Shown piece by piece: positions 7,165-15,305 of a DNA stretch of 21,093 nt. The DNA is from an uncultured Alphaproteobacteria bacterium (GTDB lineage: Bacteria > Pseudomonadota > Alphaproteobacteria > Rs-D84): contig CALCEG010000167.1 of NCBI GenBank assembly GCA_937900435.1, forward strand, positions 1-21,093, read 5' to 3'. A program made the position numbers and the translations under genes. The notes under the pieces were generated by a model, which searched no databases, was not told the origin of the DNA, and saw only the letters and a program-made list of their open reading frames with translations. Every line of letters starts with the position of its first letter. Within the stretch, counting starts at the first letter, position 1.

Positions 7165-7193
7165 TTTATAATTAATATTTTTTCTGATATAAT
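7165..7193 (+). promoter_or_regulatory. Promoter of the virD4-like gene, probably giving a leaderless mRNA
   Basis: A perfect TATAAT lies at 7188-7193, with a weak -35 (TTTATA, 7165-7170) at 17-bp spacing. Transcription should begin near 7200, only about 3 nt before the ATG at 7203. No Shine-Dalgarno is present upstream of that ATG. Confidence 0.55.
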
Positions 7194-7202
7194 ATTAGCA
7201 TT

Positions 7203-9461
7203 ATGGCAATAAAATTCAACTTTTTATCAGCGTCGGGCAAGGGCAAAGGTCTTGGGATATTCAGTTCCAAGGCGTATAAAGAACACGAACAGACCCCACA
7301 GGCGCGTGAGTTTTGGAATATCAGATGGACATTGCTGATATGGATGATTGCTGCATTAATGTTTGCGTGCGCTTTTCCCGTAGAGCATTTGTGGCGATAT
7401 GGTTGGGGGCCTGCGACAAATAAATGGTTTTCGCTATATTTTGAGAATTTTTTATCCAGTGGCGGAATGAATGTGCTGGCGGAAATTCCATCTTGGCTTA
7501 CGCGTTGTATGCTTCGGCCTGACTTGGCGTGTATTGTGCCGTTATTGCCGATTGTTGGATATTTCTTTTTGTCAGATTCCACAATGACGGATGAATTTAA
7601 CCCGCACAGCAAAGATAAATTTGATGAAAAGTCATCACGCAAGGCAAACGAAAAAGATATTTTAAAAATGGCGCAAAACCACAATAATAAACAAGGTTTG
7701 TTTAATGGTTTTATGATGGTTTTGGGATACTCCAAATACAAAGGCAAACAAACTGCGTTAAAGATGGACGAATGTATGTCTGCGTTGCTGTTAGCGCCTG
7801 CTGGGGTCGGTAAAACCCAGGGTGTCGTTATTCCGACAATTTTAGAGTGCGATGACGTTTCAATGATTATAAATGACCCAAAACCAGAATTGATATATAA
7901 AACGTCTGGGTATCGTGCAACAGTTGGTCCAGTGTTCATAATGAATTGGGCAGCACCAGACGAACCAGAAAAAGGAATTTATTATCCTGCATGGAACCCG
8001 TTGTCGCCTGAAAACTTGCCACCAACCCCAGAAGGACGCAGCACATATATACAAATTGTCGTAAATTCTATTGTCGAAGAAAACGCCAAAGACCCACACT
8101 GGTCAACCACTGCACGCGCCGCATTAACAGGATTTATTAACTTTATTATTTCCAAGGTTGAACGCGCCAAGGCAAATGACTATTTCTATAACAGGTTATC
8201 AACAGGTGCATTTGATGAACAAGATGCCGCTGTACTGATGGATTATTATCTGACTATGACGTCTGACCCGAATGCGTATGCTGCGATGGCTTTGTTGCAG
8301 AATCGACAACTAAATATTAATAATTATGTTCATGTTGGTACATGGGGTGGCTTGCCCAAGGAATGGCATGGTGCCGAAGCGTCAATTCCAATGTTCTTGG
8401 CGTGGTATGTCGAAGGTCAAATCAAAGTCGCCCAGGATTTAGAAGAACGCAAAAACCAGGGCGACCAAATGGTAATGATGGCCGACCCTATGAAAGACTT
8501 TTTAAACGAGGCAATCAAAGAAGCGCAACTTTATGCATACGACAGTGATGCTATATCTGCACTTATAAACTTGTCAAATACACCTGATAAAGAACGTGGC
8601 TCTATTATGTCAACAATGAATGCTGGTCTAAATATTTTCAGACACCCTGCGGTTAACAAGCATACCAGACATTCTGATATTCACTTTGGCGATATGCGTG
8701 GAATGGTTGACCCACGCGATGGGAAAATGAAACCAATTACTATTTACTTGGCGCTTAATGTTGCAGACGCACCTGCTTTTTCTGTTATTACCAGTATGTT
8801 TATTGAACTGCTGTCTAATTACTTGATTGCGAACAAACCAGAATCTATCAGTAATGGCGAAAAACTGGGGCCGTATCCTGCATTGTTCGTATTAGACGAA
8901 ATGCCAACAATGAATAAGTTAGAAGCGATTATTCGTGGGCCTGCGGTTGGTCGTGGTCAGAAAGTGTCGTACTTAATCGTTGGTCAGGACCTTAGTCAGA
9001 TTCAAGAAAAATACGGCGACAAGGCCGCGGATACGATTATCGCAAATACTGCGGCCAAGGTCATAATGCGTGTAAACGATGCTGCAACCGCAGAACGTTT
9101 TACACAACTAATCGGAAAAAAGAAAGTGAAAAAGAAGGAAAAAGGGCCAGATGGCAAAGACACAGAAGTCGAAAAAGAAGAACTATTGTATTCCCCAATG
9201 GATTTAATGACCTTGGAAAAAGGAAAACAGCTTGTTTTGTTCCAAGGATACTATAATCGTCCAATCGAAGCAGACGGCGAATGGCACTTTTATCGTAAAA
9301 CAGATGTACAAAAAGCGTTGGATGACAAAACAAAGATGGGGCTATCTTCGCCAATCCCAGAATATATGATACCGAAACATCATTATGCGTTGCGCTATCC
9401 GGGCAAGCCTATGGTTTACGATGCACAAACCAAAACGGCCAAGGAATTGGTCTTGAAATAA
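7203..9461 (+). CDS. virD4: VirD4/TraG-family type IV secretion coupling protein
   Basis: This 752-residue ATPase belongs to the T4CP family, which recruits DNA or protein substrates to a type IV secretion channel at the inner membrane. Two hydrophobic segments (about 42-60 and 106-124) precede a large cytoplasmic domain. Walker A is APAGVGKTQ (198-206, K204), with SALLLAPAGVGKT as the usual lead-in. MIINDPKPEL (221-230) and LFVLDEMPTM (Walker B, D565-E566) follow, then YLIVGQDLSQI and NTAAKVIMRV, all typical of VirD4. A very Lys/Glu-rich stretch (about 637-664) looks like a flexible insertion. The ATG is preceded by a promoter but no ribosome site. No VirB genes are in the window, so the channel must be encoded elsewhere if it exists. 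Substrates are unknown. Confidence 0.9.
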   Translation: MAIKFNFLSASGKGKGLGIFSSKAYKEHEQTPQAREFWNIRWTLLIWMIAALMFACAFPVEHLWRYGWGPATNKWFSLYFENFLSSGGMNVLAEIPSWLTRCMLRPDLACIVPLLPIVGYFFLSDSTMTDEFNPHSKDKFDEKSSRKANEKDILKMAQNHNNKQGLFNGFMMVLGYSKYKGKQTALKMDECMSALLLAPAGVGKTQGVVIPTILECDDVSMIINDPKPELIYKTSGYRATVGPVFIMNWAAPDEPEKGIYYPAWNPLSPENLPPTPEGRSTYIQIVVNSIVEENAKDPHWSTTARAALTGFINFIISKVERAKANDYFYNRLSTGAFDEQDAAVLMDYYLTMTSDPNAYAAMALLQNRQLNINNYVHVGTWGGLPKEWHGAEASIPMFLAWYVEGQIKVAQDLEERKNQGDQMVMMADPMKDFLNEAIKEAQLYAYDSDAISALINLSNTPDKERGSIMSTMNAGLNIFRHPAVNKHTRHSDIHFGDMRGMVDPRDGKMKPITIYLALNVADAPAFSVITSMFIELLSNYLIANKPESISNGEKLGPYPALFVLDEMPTMNKLEAIIRGPAVGRGQKVSYLIVGQDLSQIQEKYGDKAADTIIANTAAKVIMRVNDAATAERFTQLIGKKKVKKKEKGPDGKDTEVEKEELLYSPMDLMTLEKGKQLVLFQGYYNRPIEADGEWHFYRKTDVQKALDDKTKMGLSSPIPEYMIPKHHYALRYPGKPMVYDAQTKTAKELVLK

Positions 9462-9489
9462 TTTTTATATTATCTGTTTTTTTGTGTGC

Positions 9490-9507
9490 GTATAGTGTTA
9501 TCTATAC
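9490..9507. promoter_or_regulatory. Inverted repeat abutting the lptF promoter (possible operator)
   Basis: GTATAG (9490-9495) and CTATAC (9502-9507) are perfect inverted arms around a 6-nt spacer. The second arm ends one base before the -35 hexamer of lptF. No T-tract follows, so it is not a terminator. Binding by a dimeric regulator is an inference. Confidence 0.35.
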
Positions 9508-9508
9508 C

Positions 9509-9537
9509 TTGAAAAGCACAAAGTAATATTTTATACT
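9509..9537 (+). promoter_or_regulatory. Promoter of lptF, probably giving a leaderless mRNA
   Basis: TTGAAA (9509-9514), a 17-bp spacer and TATACT (9532-9537) form a good sigma-70-type promoter. The expected start (about 9544) coincides with the ATG at 9545. There is no Shine-Dalgarno. Confidence 0.65.
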
Positions 9538-9544
9538 ACGCAGT

Positions 9545-10603
9545 ATGAAGATTCTAAAGCGGTATTTTTTCAGGCAATTGATTGCAATTTTTATAATGCT
9601 GTTTTTAATATTAACGGGCTTGGCATGGATGATGCAAATTATGTCAATGATGAAGTTTTTGTTAAAATACGGCATTGATATTGGTGATTTTTTAGCGTTG
9701 ACTTCATTAATGATACCGTTTATTGCGTCTATTATTGTACCGTTTGTTTGTTTTATTTCGATTATTTTTGTATACAACAAAATGATATCTGATAATGAAA
9801 TTACTGTTATGGCGGCTACAGGTTTATCGCCATGGCAAATTGGCAGACCTGCGTTACGTCTGGGTGTTATTTTAATGTTTTTCAATCTGTTATTAAACGT
9901 ATGGATTGTGCCACGCACACAGACGATGTTCTATGATATGCAGTGGAATTTACAGTACGGTATGGCGCATATGAAACTGCAAGAAAGTGCTTTTACAGAA
10001 ATATCAAATGGGCTGGTTGTGTATGTAGAAAGTGTTTCTGGACACGATTTGGGTCAGGTGATGTTGTCTGATATGCGCGATGAAGAAAACCCCAGTATGA
10101 TTTTTGCGGAAAAGGGTAAATTGATTTCAACAGTGCGCGGTCTGTCATTAGCGATGAAAAACGGTTCGTTGCAATCTTCTGGCAAATCCGAAGTGTTTGG
10201 AACATTTAATACGTTTGATATGGATTTAAATGTCGTTGACAAGGGTGGGAATAATTCTTTCAGGGCGCGCCGTATATCGACTGTTGATTTGTTGCGTGTG
10301 GCATTTGATGCAGAAACCAAAAAGCAGCATAAAATGATACTGTCGGAATTGTCAAATCGTTTTATCAGCCCGATGATGAATATTGTTTTGGCTGCTTTAT
10401 GTGTAATGATATTGTTGCGTTCTTCGTTGTTGCGCAGACGGACTAGTTTTGCACCAATAATCGCCGTTGCGTCTATGGCTGGGGTTATGGCGTTATATAT
10501 GTCAGCATCTAATATGGTCGGCAGTTTGACCGAATTAGCCTTGTTGGCAATCGGTGTTTTTGTTTTGATGGGTGTATTTTTATCGGTGTTGGCAAAAAAA
10601 TGA
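9545..10603 (+). CDS. lptF: LPS export permease LptF (YjgP/YjgQ family)
   Basis: The 352-residue inner-membrane permease is part of the LptB2FGC ABC exporter that drives lipopolysaccharide towards the outer membrane. The usual topology is visible: hydrophobic segments at about 11-34, 51-77 and 103-122, a periplasmic beta-rich domain (about 125-270), then three more at the C-terminus. The cytoplasmic coupling loop reads SDNEITVMAATGLSPWQIGRP (82-102), and LQESAFTEISNGLVVYVE starts the periplasmic domain. Both fit LptF better than LptG. The stop overlaps the lptD start (ATGA). In most alphaproteobacteria lptG follows lptF, but here it does not. Confidence 0.88.
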   Translation: MKILKRYFFRQLIAIFIMLFLILTGLAWMMQIMSMMKFLLKYGIDIGDFLALTSLMIPFIASIIVPFVCFISIIFVYNKMISDNEITVMAATGLSPWQIGRPALRLGVILMFFNLLLNVWIVPRTQTMFYDMQWNLQYGMAHMKLQESAFTEISNGLVVYVESVSGHDLGQVMLSDMRDEENPSMIFAEKGKLISTVRGLSLAMKNGSLQSSGKSEVFGTFNTFDMDLNVVDKGGNNSFRARRISTVDLLRVAFDAETKKQHKMILSELSNRFISPMMNIVLAALCVMILLRSSLLRRRTSFAPIIAVASMAGVMALYMSASNMVGSLTELALLAIGVFVLMGVFLSVLAKK

Positions 10604-12618
10604 ATAAATTAAAGTACTCTTTTTTATTATGTGCTGCGTTATTTTGCGCAACTGCGTATGCTATTACCGTTGATTTAGAAGAACCGCGCACGATTGTTGC
10701 GCCGCGTATAGAATATGATTTGAAGTCAGATATTCTAAAGACTGTTGGCGAAACAGAAATTACTAATAAGTCTGGGCAACGTTTAACGCTGGTTGATTCA
10801 TACATAAATCAAAAATCCGAAGGGGTCGCTGGTAACGAAGTAAAAATTTGGTTGGGGGATCATGTTTATGTTGAATCCGATAACATTGTCCGCGAAGGCG
10901 ACATAACAACTGCCAGACACGCGATGTTTACCGCGTGCGATGATTGTGATTCTTTTGGCAATGCGTGGCAGATATCAACCTATAAAATTGTACACAACAA
11001 TGATTCGCGTACGCTTTATTTTTACAGTCCTGTATTGCGTGCATACGATATACCTGTACTGTGGTGGCCGTACTTTGAAATGCCAGACCCAAGTGTAAAA
11101 TATAAAACGGGTTTTTTAATGCCTGATTTAGCATCTACGAATAAAATGGGTACTCAGATAAACATACCGTTCTATGTATCGATATCTGACACGCATGATT
11201 TGACTCTTACGACATCGATTTTAACGCGTGAAAATCCACTGTTTCAAATCCAGCACAGATTAAATGCACCACATTCAGAATACAGAACCCAGGGTTCTTT
11301 TACGCGTAACCGCGCAGGGGAAAATCGTTGGCACATATTTAATGATGATGTTATTGAATTGGGTGAATATGCGCGCGCAACAATATTCTTGGAAAGAACG
11401 TCTGACAAGACATACTTGCAGAAATATGGCTTTTATCAAGACCAACCTTATTTGGATTCTGGTGCAAAGTTAGAGTTGTTTGGTCAAAGCAGTTATGTTG
11501 TCGCAGATGCGCACATATTCCAAGAATTGCGTAATGCAACAGGAATCCAGACAGCACCAGCAGGAAACATTTTGCCAAACGTACGCGCGACATATCAAAC
11601 TGCACCAATCTTTGGCGAAACGTATGCGACATTTAACGCGGATGTTTTGGGGATATCTGGCGACAACACATCAACTCAGCGTATGATTGGCGATGTACGA
11701 TTGACTGCGCCTTGGACATTGTGGGGTGGAAACCGCTTAACAGCCAGTATGTCTGCACGATATGATTTGTATCACTTTAATAACACAGAAATGGTTAACG
11801 GCGATGTTTTCTCGGGCTTTAAAAACCGCTTTTTGCCCAGTGGGTATTTGGAATGGGGGTTGCCTATGTACAAACCGTCTGGGAAATGGACACAGATTTT
11901 GGAACCGCGTGCCAGATTAACAATTATGCGGCATCTTGACGAAGAAGAAATGGCGTTAAACAACGATTCTGCTGGGACTATATTGACTGACAGCGCATTA
12001 TTTTCGACCAATCGTTTAGCAGGCTTGGATTTGTGGGAAAATGGTACCTATGCAGACTATGGATTACGTTGGGCTACGTTTAACACCAGTGGTACAAATG
12101 TCGAGGCTTTCTTGGGTCAGACATACGATTTTACAGAACGTCCTTCTATTGATTTGAATAGTGGTTTTCACAACGGATTATCAGACTATGTTGGGCGTGT
12201 CAGTTATAATAATATGCGTGGATTTAATATTGCAACGCGCTTCCGCCTGAACCAAGATACTCTTGCGTTGAATCATATGGAAACAAATGCCAGAATTAGA
12301 CTGGGAAAAAATTTCTTGAACATTGGTCATATATGGTCTCAAAATTTAGATACAGAATTAATTGAAACAACCGATGTAAACGAAGCGGTCCTTGGTGTTG
12401 GTGTACAATTATCAAACCGTTGGGCAGCGCGCTGGAATGGAATATACAGTATGGTGTACGGGCAATTTATACGTCATACGGGTGGTTTGTACTATAATCA
12501 TCCATGTTATTATCTGTCTGTTGAATACAAGCACGATAATACGATAAAAAATGATTATGTTGGAAATACTACATTCCAATTTAGATTTGGTATGGCAATA
12601 AATGGTAAACAGTACTAA
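10600..12618 (+). CDS. lptD: LPS-assembly outer-membrane protein LptD
   Basis: This 672-residue outer-membrane beta-barrel inserts LPS into the outer leaflet together with LptE. A signal peptide ends at about A21 (ATAYA). The periplasmic OstA-like jellyroll domain follows (about 28-130: IEYDLKSDILKTVGETEI). A CDDC pair is at C113/C116, and the conserved LWWPYFEMPDPSVKYKTGFL block marks the start of the barrel. A single late cysteine, C636 (HPCYYLSVEY), matches the position where disulfides lock the N-domain to the barrel in E. coli. The protein is shorter than E. coli LptD (784) but near the alphaproteobacterial range. It overlaps lptF by 4 nt and is followed after 18 nt by surA, the chaperone that delivers it, which supports the assignment. 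Confidence 0.93.
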   Translation: MNKLKYSFLLCAALFCATAYAITVDLEEPRTIVAPRIEYDLKSDILKTVGETEITNKSGQRLTLVDSYINQKSEGVAGNEVKIWLGDHVYVESDNIVREGDITTARHAMFTACDDCDSFGNAWQISTYKIVHNNDSRTLYFYSPVLRAYDIPVLWWPYFEMPDPSVKYKTGFLMPDLASTNKMGTQINIPFYVSISDTHDLTLTTSILTRENPLFQIQHRLNAPHSEYRTQGSFTRNRAGENRWHIFNDDVIELGEYARATIFLERTSDKTYLQKYGFYQDQPYLDSGAKLELFGQSSYVVADAHIFQELRNATGIQTAPAGNILPNVRATYQTAPIFGETYATFNADVLGISGDNTSTQRMIGDVRLTAPWTLWGGNRLTASMSARYDLYHFNNTEMVNGDVFSGFKNRFLPSGYLEWGLPMYKPSGKWTQILEPRARLTIMRHLDEEEMALNNDSAGTILTDSALFSTNRLAGLDLWENGTYADYGLRWATFNTSGTNVEAFLGQTYDFTERPSIDLNSGFHNGLSDYVGRVSYNNMRGFNIATRFRLNQDTLALNHMETNARIRLGKNFLNIGHIWSQNLDTELIETTDVNEAVLGVGVQLSNRWAARWNGIYSMVYGQFIRHTGGLYYNHPCYYLSVEYKHDNTIKNDYVGNTTFQFRFGMAINGKQY

Positions 12619-12636
12619 TCAGCAAAGGAAGAATTT

Positions 12637-13464
12637 ATGAAAATATTTAATTATGCGTGTGCTTTGTTATTGTGTTCGACAACGTTGCCTGTATTTGGTG
12701 CGACTGTTGTTGCCAGTGTAAATGGGACGCCGATAACAGATATGGATATAACCGCGCGCACAAAACTGATGGCACGCCAAGGCAAGACTCCTACGGACAA
12801 TCGTCGTGTTGCGCTGCAAAGCATAATTGATGATAACATCAAACTAGAATACGCGAAAAACTTTAATGCGGTTCCAGATGACAAAACGGTAAACACAGAA
12901 TTAAAAAAAATGAATCTGGGCGATATGGGTGCGTCTGAACAAGAAATGGCGCGTGGCGCGCTGCGTGCAGAAATTGCGTGGCAAATAATTGTTGGACGAA
13001 CAGTTTTGCCAACTGTCAGTGTTGCAAGTGAAGACATCGCGAACGAGCGTGCAAATCTGGCGCGTGAACATGGTTTGCCAATTGAAATGACATTGGTGCG
13101 ATTAACGGATGTCCCGGCAGAAATAGAATCAAAACTTACTGCCCCCCGGGATTGTGATGGTGCGCTAAAAATGGCGCAGGCATTGGGTGGTACACCGCAA
13201 AAGTTTACTGCTGTGCAATATGAATTGGCACCAGAAATTCGCGCGCGCGTTGCGGATTTGCCTTTGTTAAAATGGTCTAAACCCGAAGATGGTTCTATAT
13301 TATTGGTGTGCAGCACGAAAAAGACAGATGAATATAAAAATCTGGACGATATTATCAAGCAAAACGCAATGTACAAGCAGGCAATGTTTTTGGCTGACCA
13401 ACAGTTAAAGCAACTGCGGCGCAAGGCGGTAATCGTTATTAATGATGACAGGTATAAATTATGA
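12637..13464 (+). CDS. surA: SurA-like periplasmic chaperone, reduced peptidyl-prolyl isomerase region
   Basis: The 275-residue protein has a signal peptide (cleavage about A22, PVFGA) and begins like SurA (VVASVNGTPITDMDI), with a helical core (RVALQSIIDDNIKLEYAKN). SurA escorts outer-membrane proteins, including LptD, to the Bam complex. Length is well below E. coli SurA (428). After the N-domain only about 80 residues could form one parvulin-like domain, and I do not see its usual active-site motifs (such as the GG-lG or F-vrvh signatures), so it may be a chaperone without isomerase activity. AAGGAAG precedes the ATG. The stop overlaps the rlmN start by 4 nt. Assignment rests on the N-domain and on gene context. 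Confidence 0.78.
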   Translation: MKIFNYACALLLCSTTLPVFGATVVASVNGTPITDMDITARTKLMARQGKTPTDNRRVALQSIIDDNIKLEYAKNFNAVPDDKTVNTELKKMNLGDMGASEQEMARGALRAEIAWQIIVGRTVLPTVSVASEDIANERANLAREHGLPIEMTLVRLTDVPAEIESKLTAPRDCDGALKMAQALGGTPQKFTAVQYELAPEIRARVADLPLLKWSKPEDGSILLVCSTKKTDEYKNLDDIIKQNAMYKQAMFLADQQLKQLRRKAVIVINDDRYKL

Positions 13465-14564
13465 AGCCAGTATTATTTAACTTCAGTGATTCCGAATTGG
13501 AATCATATATCACAGAACTGGGGCAACCAAAATTTCGTGCAAAACAAATTCGCGATTGGTTGATGCGTGGTGCACCTGATTTTTCTGTTATGAAGAATAT
13601 ACCAGAAACACTGCGCCAAGAACTAAATTCAATGGCTGAAACACTGCCGGTTAAAATCGTAAAAAAATTAGAATCTGCGGACGGCGAAACGACTAAATTT
13701 TTGCTGGAATTATCAGATGGTGAACAAATCGAATCCGTATTAATGCGAACAACATACGGAAACAGTGTTTGTGTCAGTTCTCAGGCCGGTTGTGCGATGG
13801 GCTGTAAATTTTGCGCCAGTACATTGCTGGGGCTTAAAAGAAACCTAAGTGCGAATGAAATATTGGCCCAGGTTTTGACAGCTCAGTGGGAATTACGCAG
13901 CAGTCGCCCAGTGGAAAATCAATCCAGACCAAACGGTGATGCGAACAATGGCGATGTATCACATATCGTTATTATGGGAACCGGCGAACCATTACAGAAC
14001 ACAGAAAACGTTATTGATTTTATAGAACGTGCTAATTCAACACTTGGAATTTCTTGGCGGCGCATAACATTATCGACGTGTGGTATTGTCCCGGGGATTG
14101 ACCGTTTAATTGAATGGGGTCGACCGATAAACTTGGCGATATCCTTGCATGCACCAACTGATGAATTGCGTTCACAAATTATGCCGATTAATAACAAATA
14201 TAAATTGTCTGACGTTTTAGATGCGGCGTGGCGATTCACAGACTTGCACAATCGGCAACTAATGATTGAATACATACTGTTGGGACGCAAAGACGAAAAT
14301 GGTGAAACATATTTGTATAATGCAACACCAGAATATGCGGAAAAGCTGTCTGAATTATTGCGTGGTAAAAATTGTATGGTTAACCTGATTCCATGGAATT
14401 CCGTTGACGAGCGTGATTTTGCATCATTGTCCGGAAATGCTGTTCACAGGTTCCAAGATATTTTGATAAAGAACGGGATTCATACGCGCATCCGGCGCGA
14501 GCGTGGAACAGACATCGGCTCTGCGTGTGGGCAACTGCGCTTGAATAATGCTAAAAAAGTTTGA
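13461..14564 (+). CDS. rlmN: Dual-specificity RNA methyltransferase RlmN (23S A2503 / tRNA A37)
   Basis: This 367-residue radical-SAM enzyme makes C2-methyladenosine at 23S A2503 and tRNA A37. The iron-sulfur cluster site C-x3-C-x2-C is C111, C115 and C118 (AGCAMGCKFCAST). The two extra catalytic cysteines are present: C104 (seven residues before the cluster, as in E. coli C118) and the methyl-carrying C356 (GSACGQLR). GTGEPLQN (173-180), STCGIVPGI (206-214) and ISLHAPTDELR (228-238) are family motifs. A short polar stretch at 147-165 (SSRPVENQSRPNGDANNGD) looks like a small insertion. It starts inside the surA stop (ATGA) and is the last gene of the lptF-lptD-surA-rlmN run. Confidence 0.95.
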   Translation: MKPVLFNFSDSELESYITELGQPKFRAKQIRDWLMRGAPDFSVMKNIPETLRQELNSMAETLPVKIVKKLESADGETTKFLLELSDGEQIESVLMRTTYGNSVCVSSQAGCAMGCKFCASTLLGLKRNLSANEILAQVLTAQWELRSSRPVENQSRPNGDANNGDVSHIVIMGTGEPLQNTENVIDFIERANSTLGISWRRITLSTCGIVPGIDRLIEWGRPINLAISLHAPTDELRSQIMPINNKYKLSDVLDAAWRFTDLHNRQLMIEYILLGRKDENGETYLYNATPEYAEKLSELLRGKNCMVNLIPWNSVDERDFASLSGNAVHRFQDILIKNGIHTRIRRERGTDIGSACGQLRLNNAKKV

Positions 14565-14595
14565 ATTTAAACCATCTAAAAGACTGTATAAAAAG

Positions 14596-14615
14596 ACACA
14601 CCCATACGGGTGTGT
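14596..14615. terminator. Bidirectional terminator between rlmN and ybaB
   Basis: ACACACCC (14596-14603) pairs with GGGTGTGT (14608-14615) around ATAC. TCTTTATT follows on plus and CTTTTTATAC on minus. It lies between convergent gene ends, just past the ybaB stop codon (14619-14621). Confidence 0.85.
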
Positions 14616-14618
14616 TCT

Positions 14619-14918
14619 TTATTGTCCAATTGGCATACCTGCGGTCGCATCACCCATAACCTTATCTATCAAATCGTCTGCCTTTTTCTTGGCATCGCGA
14701 TATGCAGACATAACAACTGCTGCTATTGCATCAACGCCATGCGACAACATATCAGGGTGAATTTTGATACTTAACAGGTCGTATTTACCAGTCATATCAA
14801 CAATACAACCGCCTTGTTCTGCGATACCCTTGATGCTTGTTTTTGCCAGTTGTTCTTGCGCAGCCGATACTTTGTTTTGCAGTTCTGCTGCCTGTGCCAT
14901 TAATGCTTCCATATCCAT
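14619..14918 (-). CDS. ybaB: YbaB/EbfC-family nucleoid-associated protein
   Basis: The 99-residue protein matches the usual size and layout of YbaB/EbfC, a small dimeric DNA-binding protein of the nucleoid. It has an N-terminal helix rich in Gln/Ala (MEALMAQAAELQNKVSAAQE), a central strand region (GGCIVDMTGKYDLLSIKIHP) and a C-terminal helix (VMSAYRDAKKKADDLIDKVM). A strong ribosome site, AAGGAAAG, precedes the ATG. It is the last gene of the pnp operon. In many bacteria it lies directly after dnaX and before recR; here dnaX is about 3.9 kb upstream on the same strand and recR is not in the window. Confidence 0.9.
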   Translation of the reverse strand: MDMEALMAQAAELQNKVSAAQEQLAKTSIKGIAEQGGCIVDMTGKYDLLSIKIHPDMLSHGVDAIAAVVMSAYRDAKKKADDLIDKVMGDATAGMPIGQ

Positions 14919-14936
14919 TTTTCTTTCCTTATTTAA

Positions 14937-15299
14937 TTATTTTTGCTTTTGGTCAATATGCAACATTTGTAAAATTTTTGGTGGCACACCGCGCTGTTTT
15001 GCAACAAGTGGTTTTAATACCAGTGACGGAATGAATTCGTTGTTTGTGTATTGAATAAAATCATTCAATGGCACATCATAAGTATGAGATAGCACCATTG
15101 GAACATAACGGATATTCCCAGATGGTGTATCGTGGCGCATTTGAATTTCTGCATATTTCAAATTGCTGCCCTGTTCTTGCCATATTCCCAACCAAAAATT
15201 TTTTTCCAAATATTTTTTAAATTTTGGAATGTCGTTGGCAGAGCACTTTAAATGCTCTGCCCATTGTTTGTCTGTCCAATTTAATTGTTCAGGTTTCAT
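14937..15299 (-). CDS. Uncharacterised 120-residue protein between pnp and ybaB
   Basis: I do not recognise this family. The product is soluble, without signal peptide or membrane segment. It begins MKPEQLNWTDKQWAEHLKCS, with a helix-rich, Trp-containing N-half (KKYLEKNFWLGIWQEQGSNL). A more strand-like middle follows (IRYVPMVLSHTYDVPLNDFI) and a basic C-terminus (KQRGVPPKILQMLHIDQKQK). Codon style matches the neighbours. The ribosome site AAGGAA overlaps the end of pnp and the gap to pnp is only 6 nt; 18 nt separate it from ybaB. It is therefore expressed with an RNA-degrading enzyme and a nucleoid protein. No function can be inferred from sequence. Confidence 0.82.
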   Translation of the reverse strand: MKPEQLNWTDKQWAEHLKCSANDIPKFKKYLEKNFWLGIWQEQGSNLKYAEIQMRHDTPSGNIRYVPMVLSHTYDVPLNDFIQYTNNEFIPSLVLKPLVAKQRGVPPKILQMLHIDQKQK

Positions 15300-15305
15300 A
15301 CTTTA

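Noticed and set aside
7172..7939. 255-codon minus-strand open frame inside virD4
   Set aside because: It lies antisense to the membrane and Walker A region of a clearly coding gene, with no known motif and no ribosome site.
12651..13424. 257-codon minus-strand open frame inside surA
   Set aside because: It is antisense to surA; its Ser/Ala/Arg-rich translation is typical of a shadow frame.
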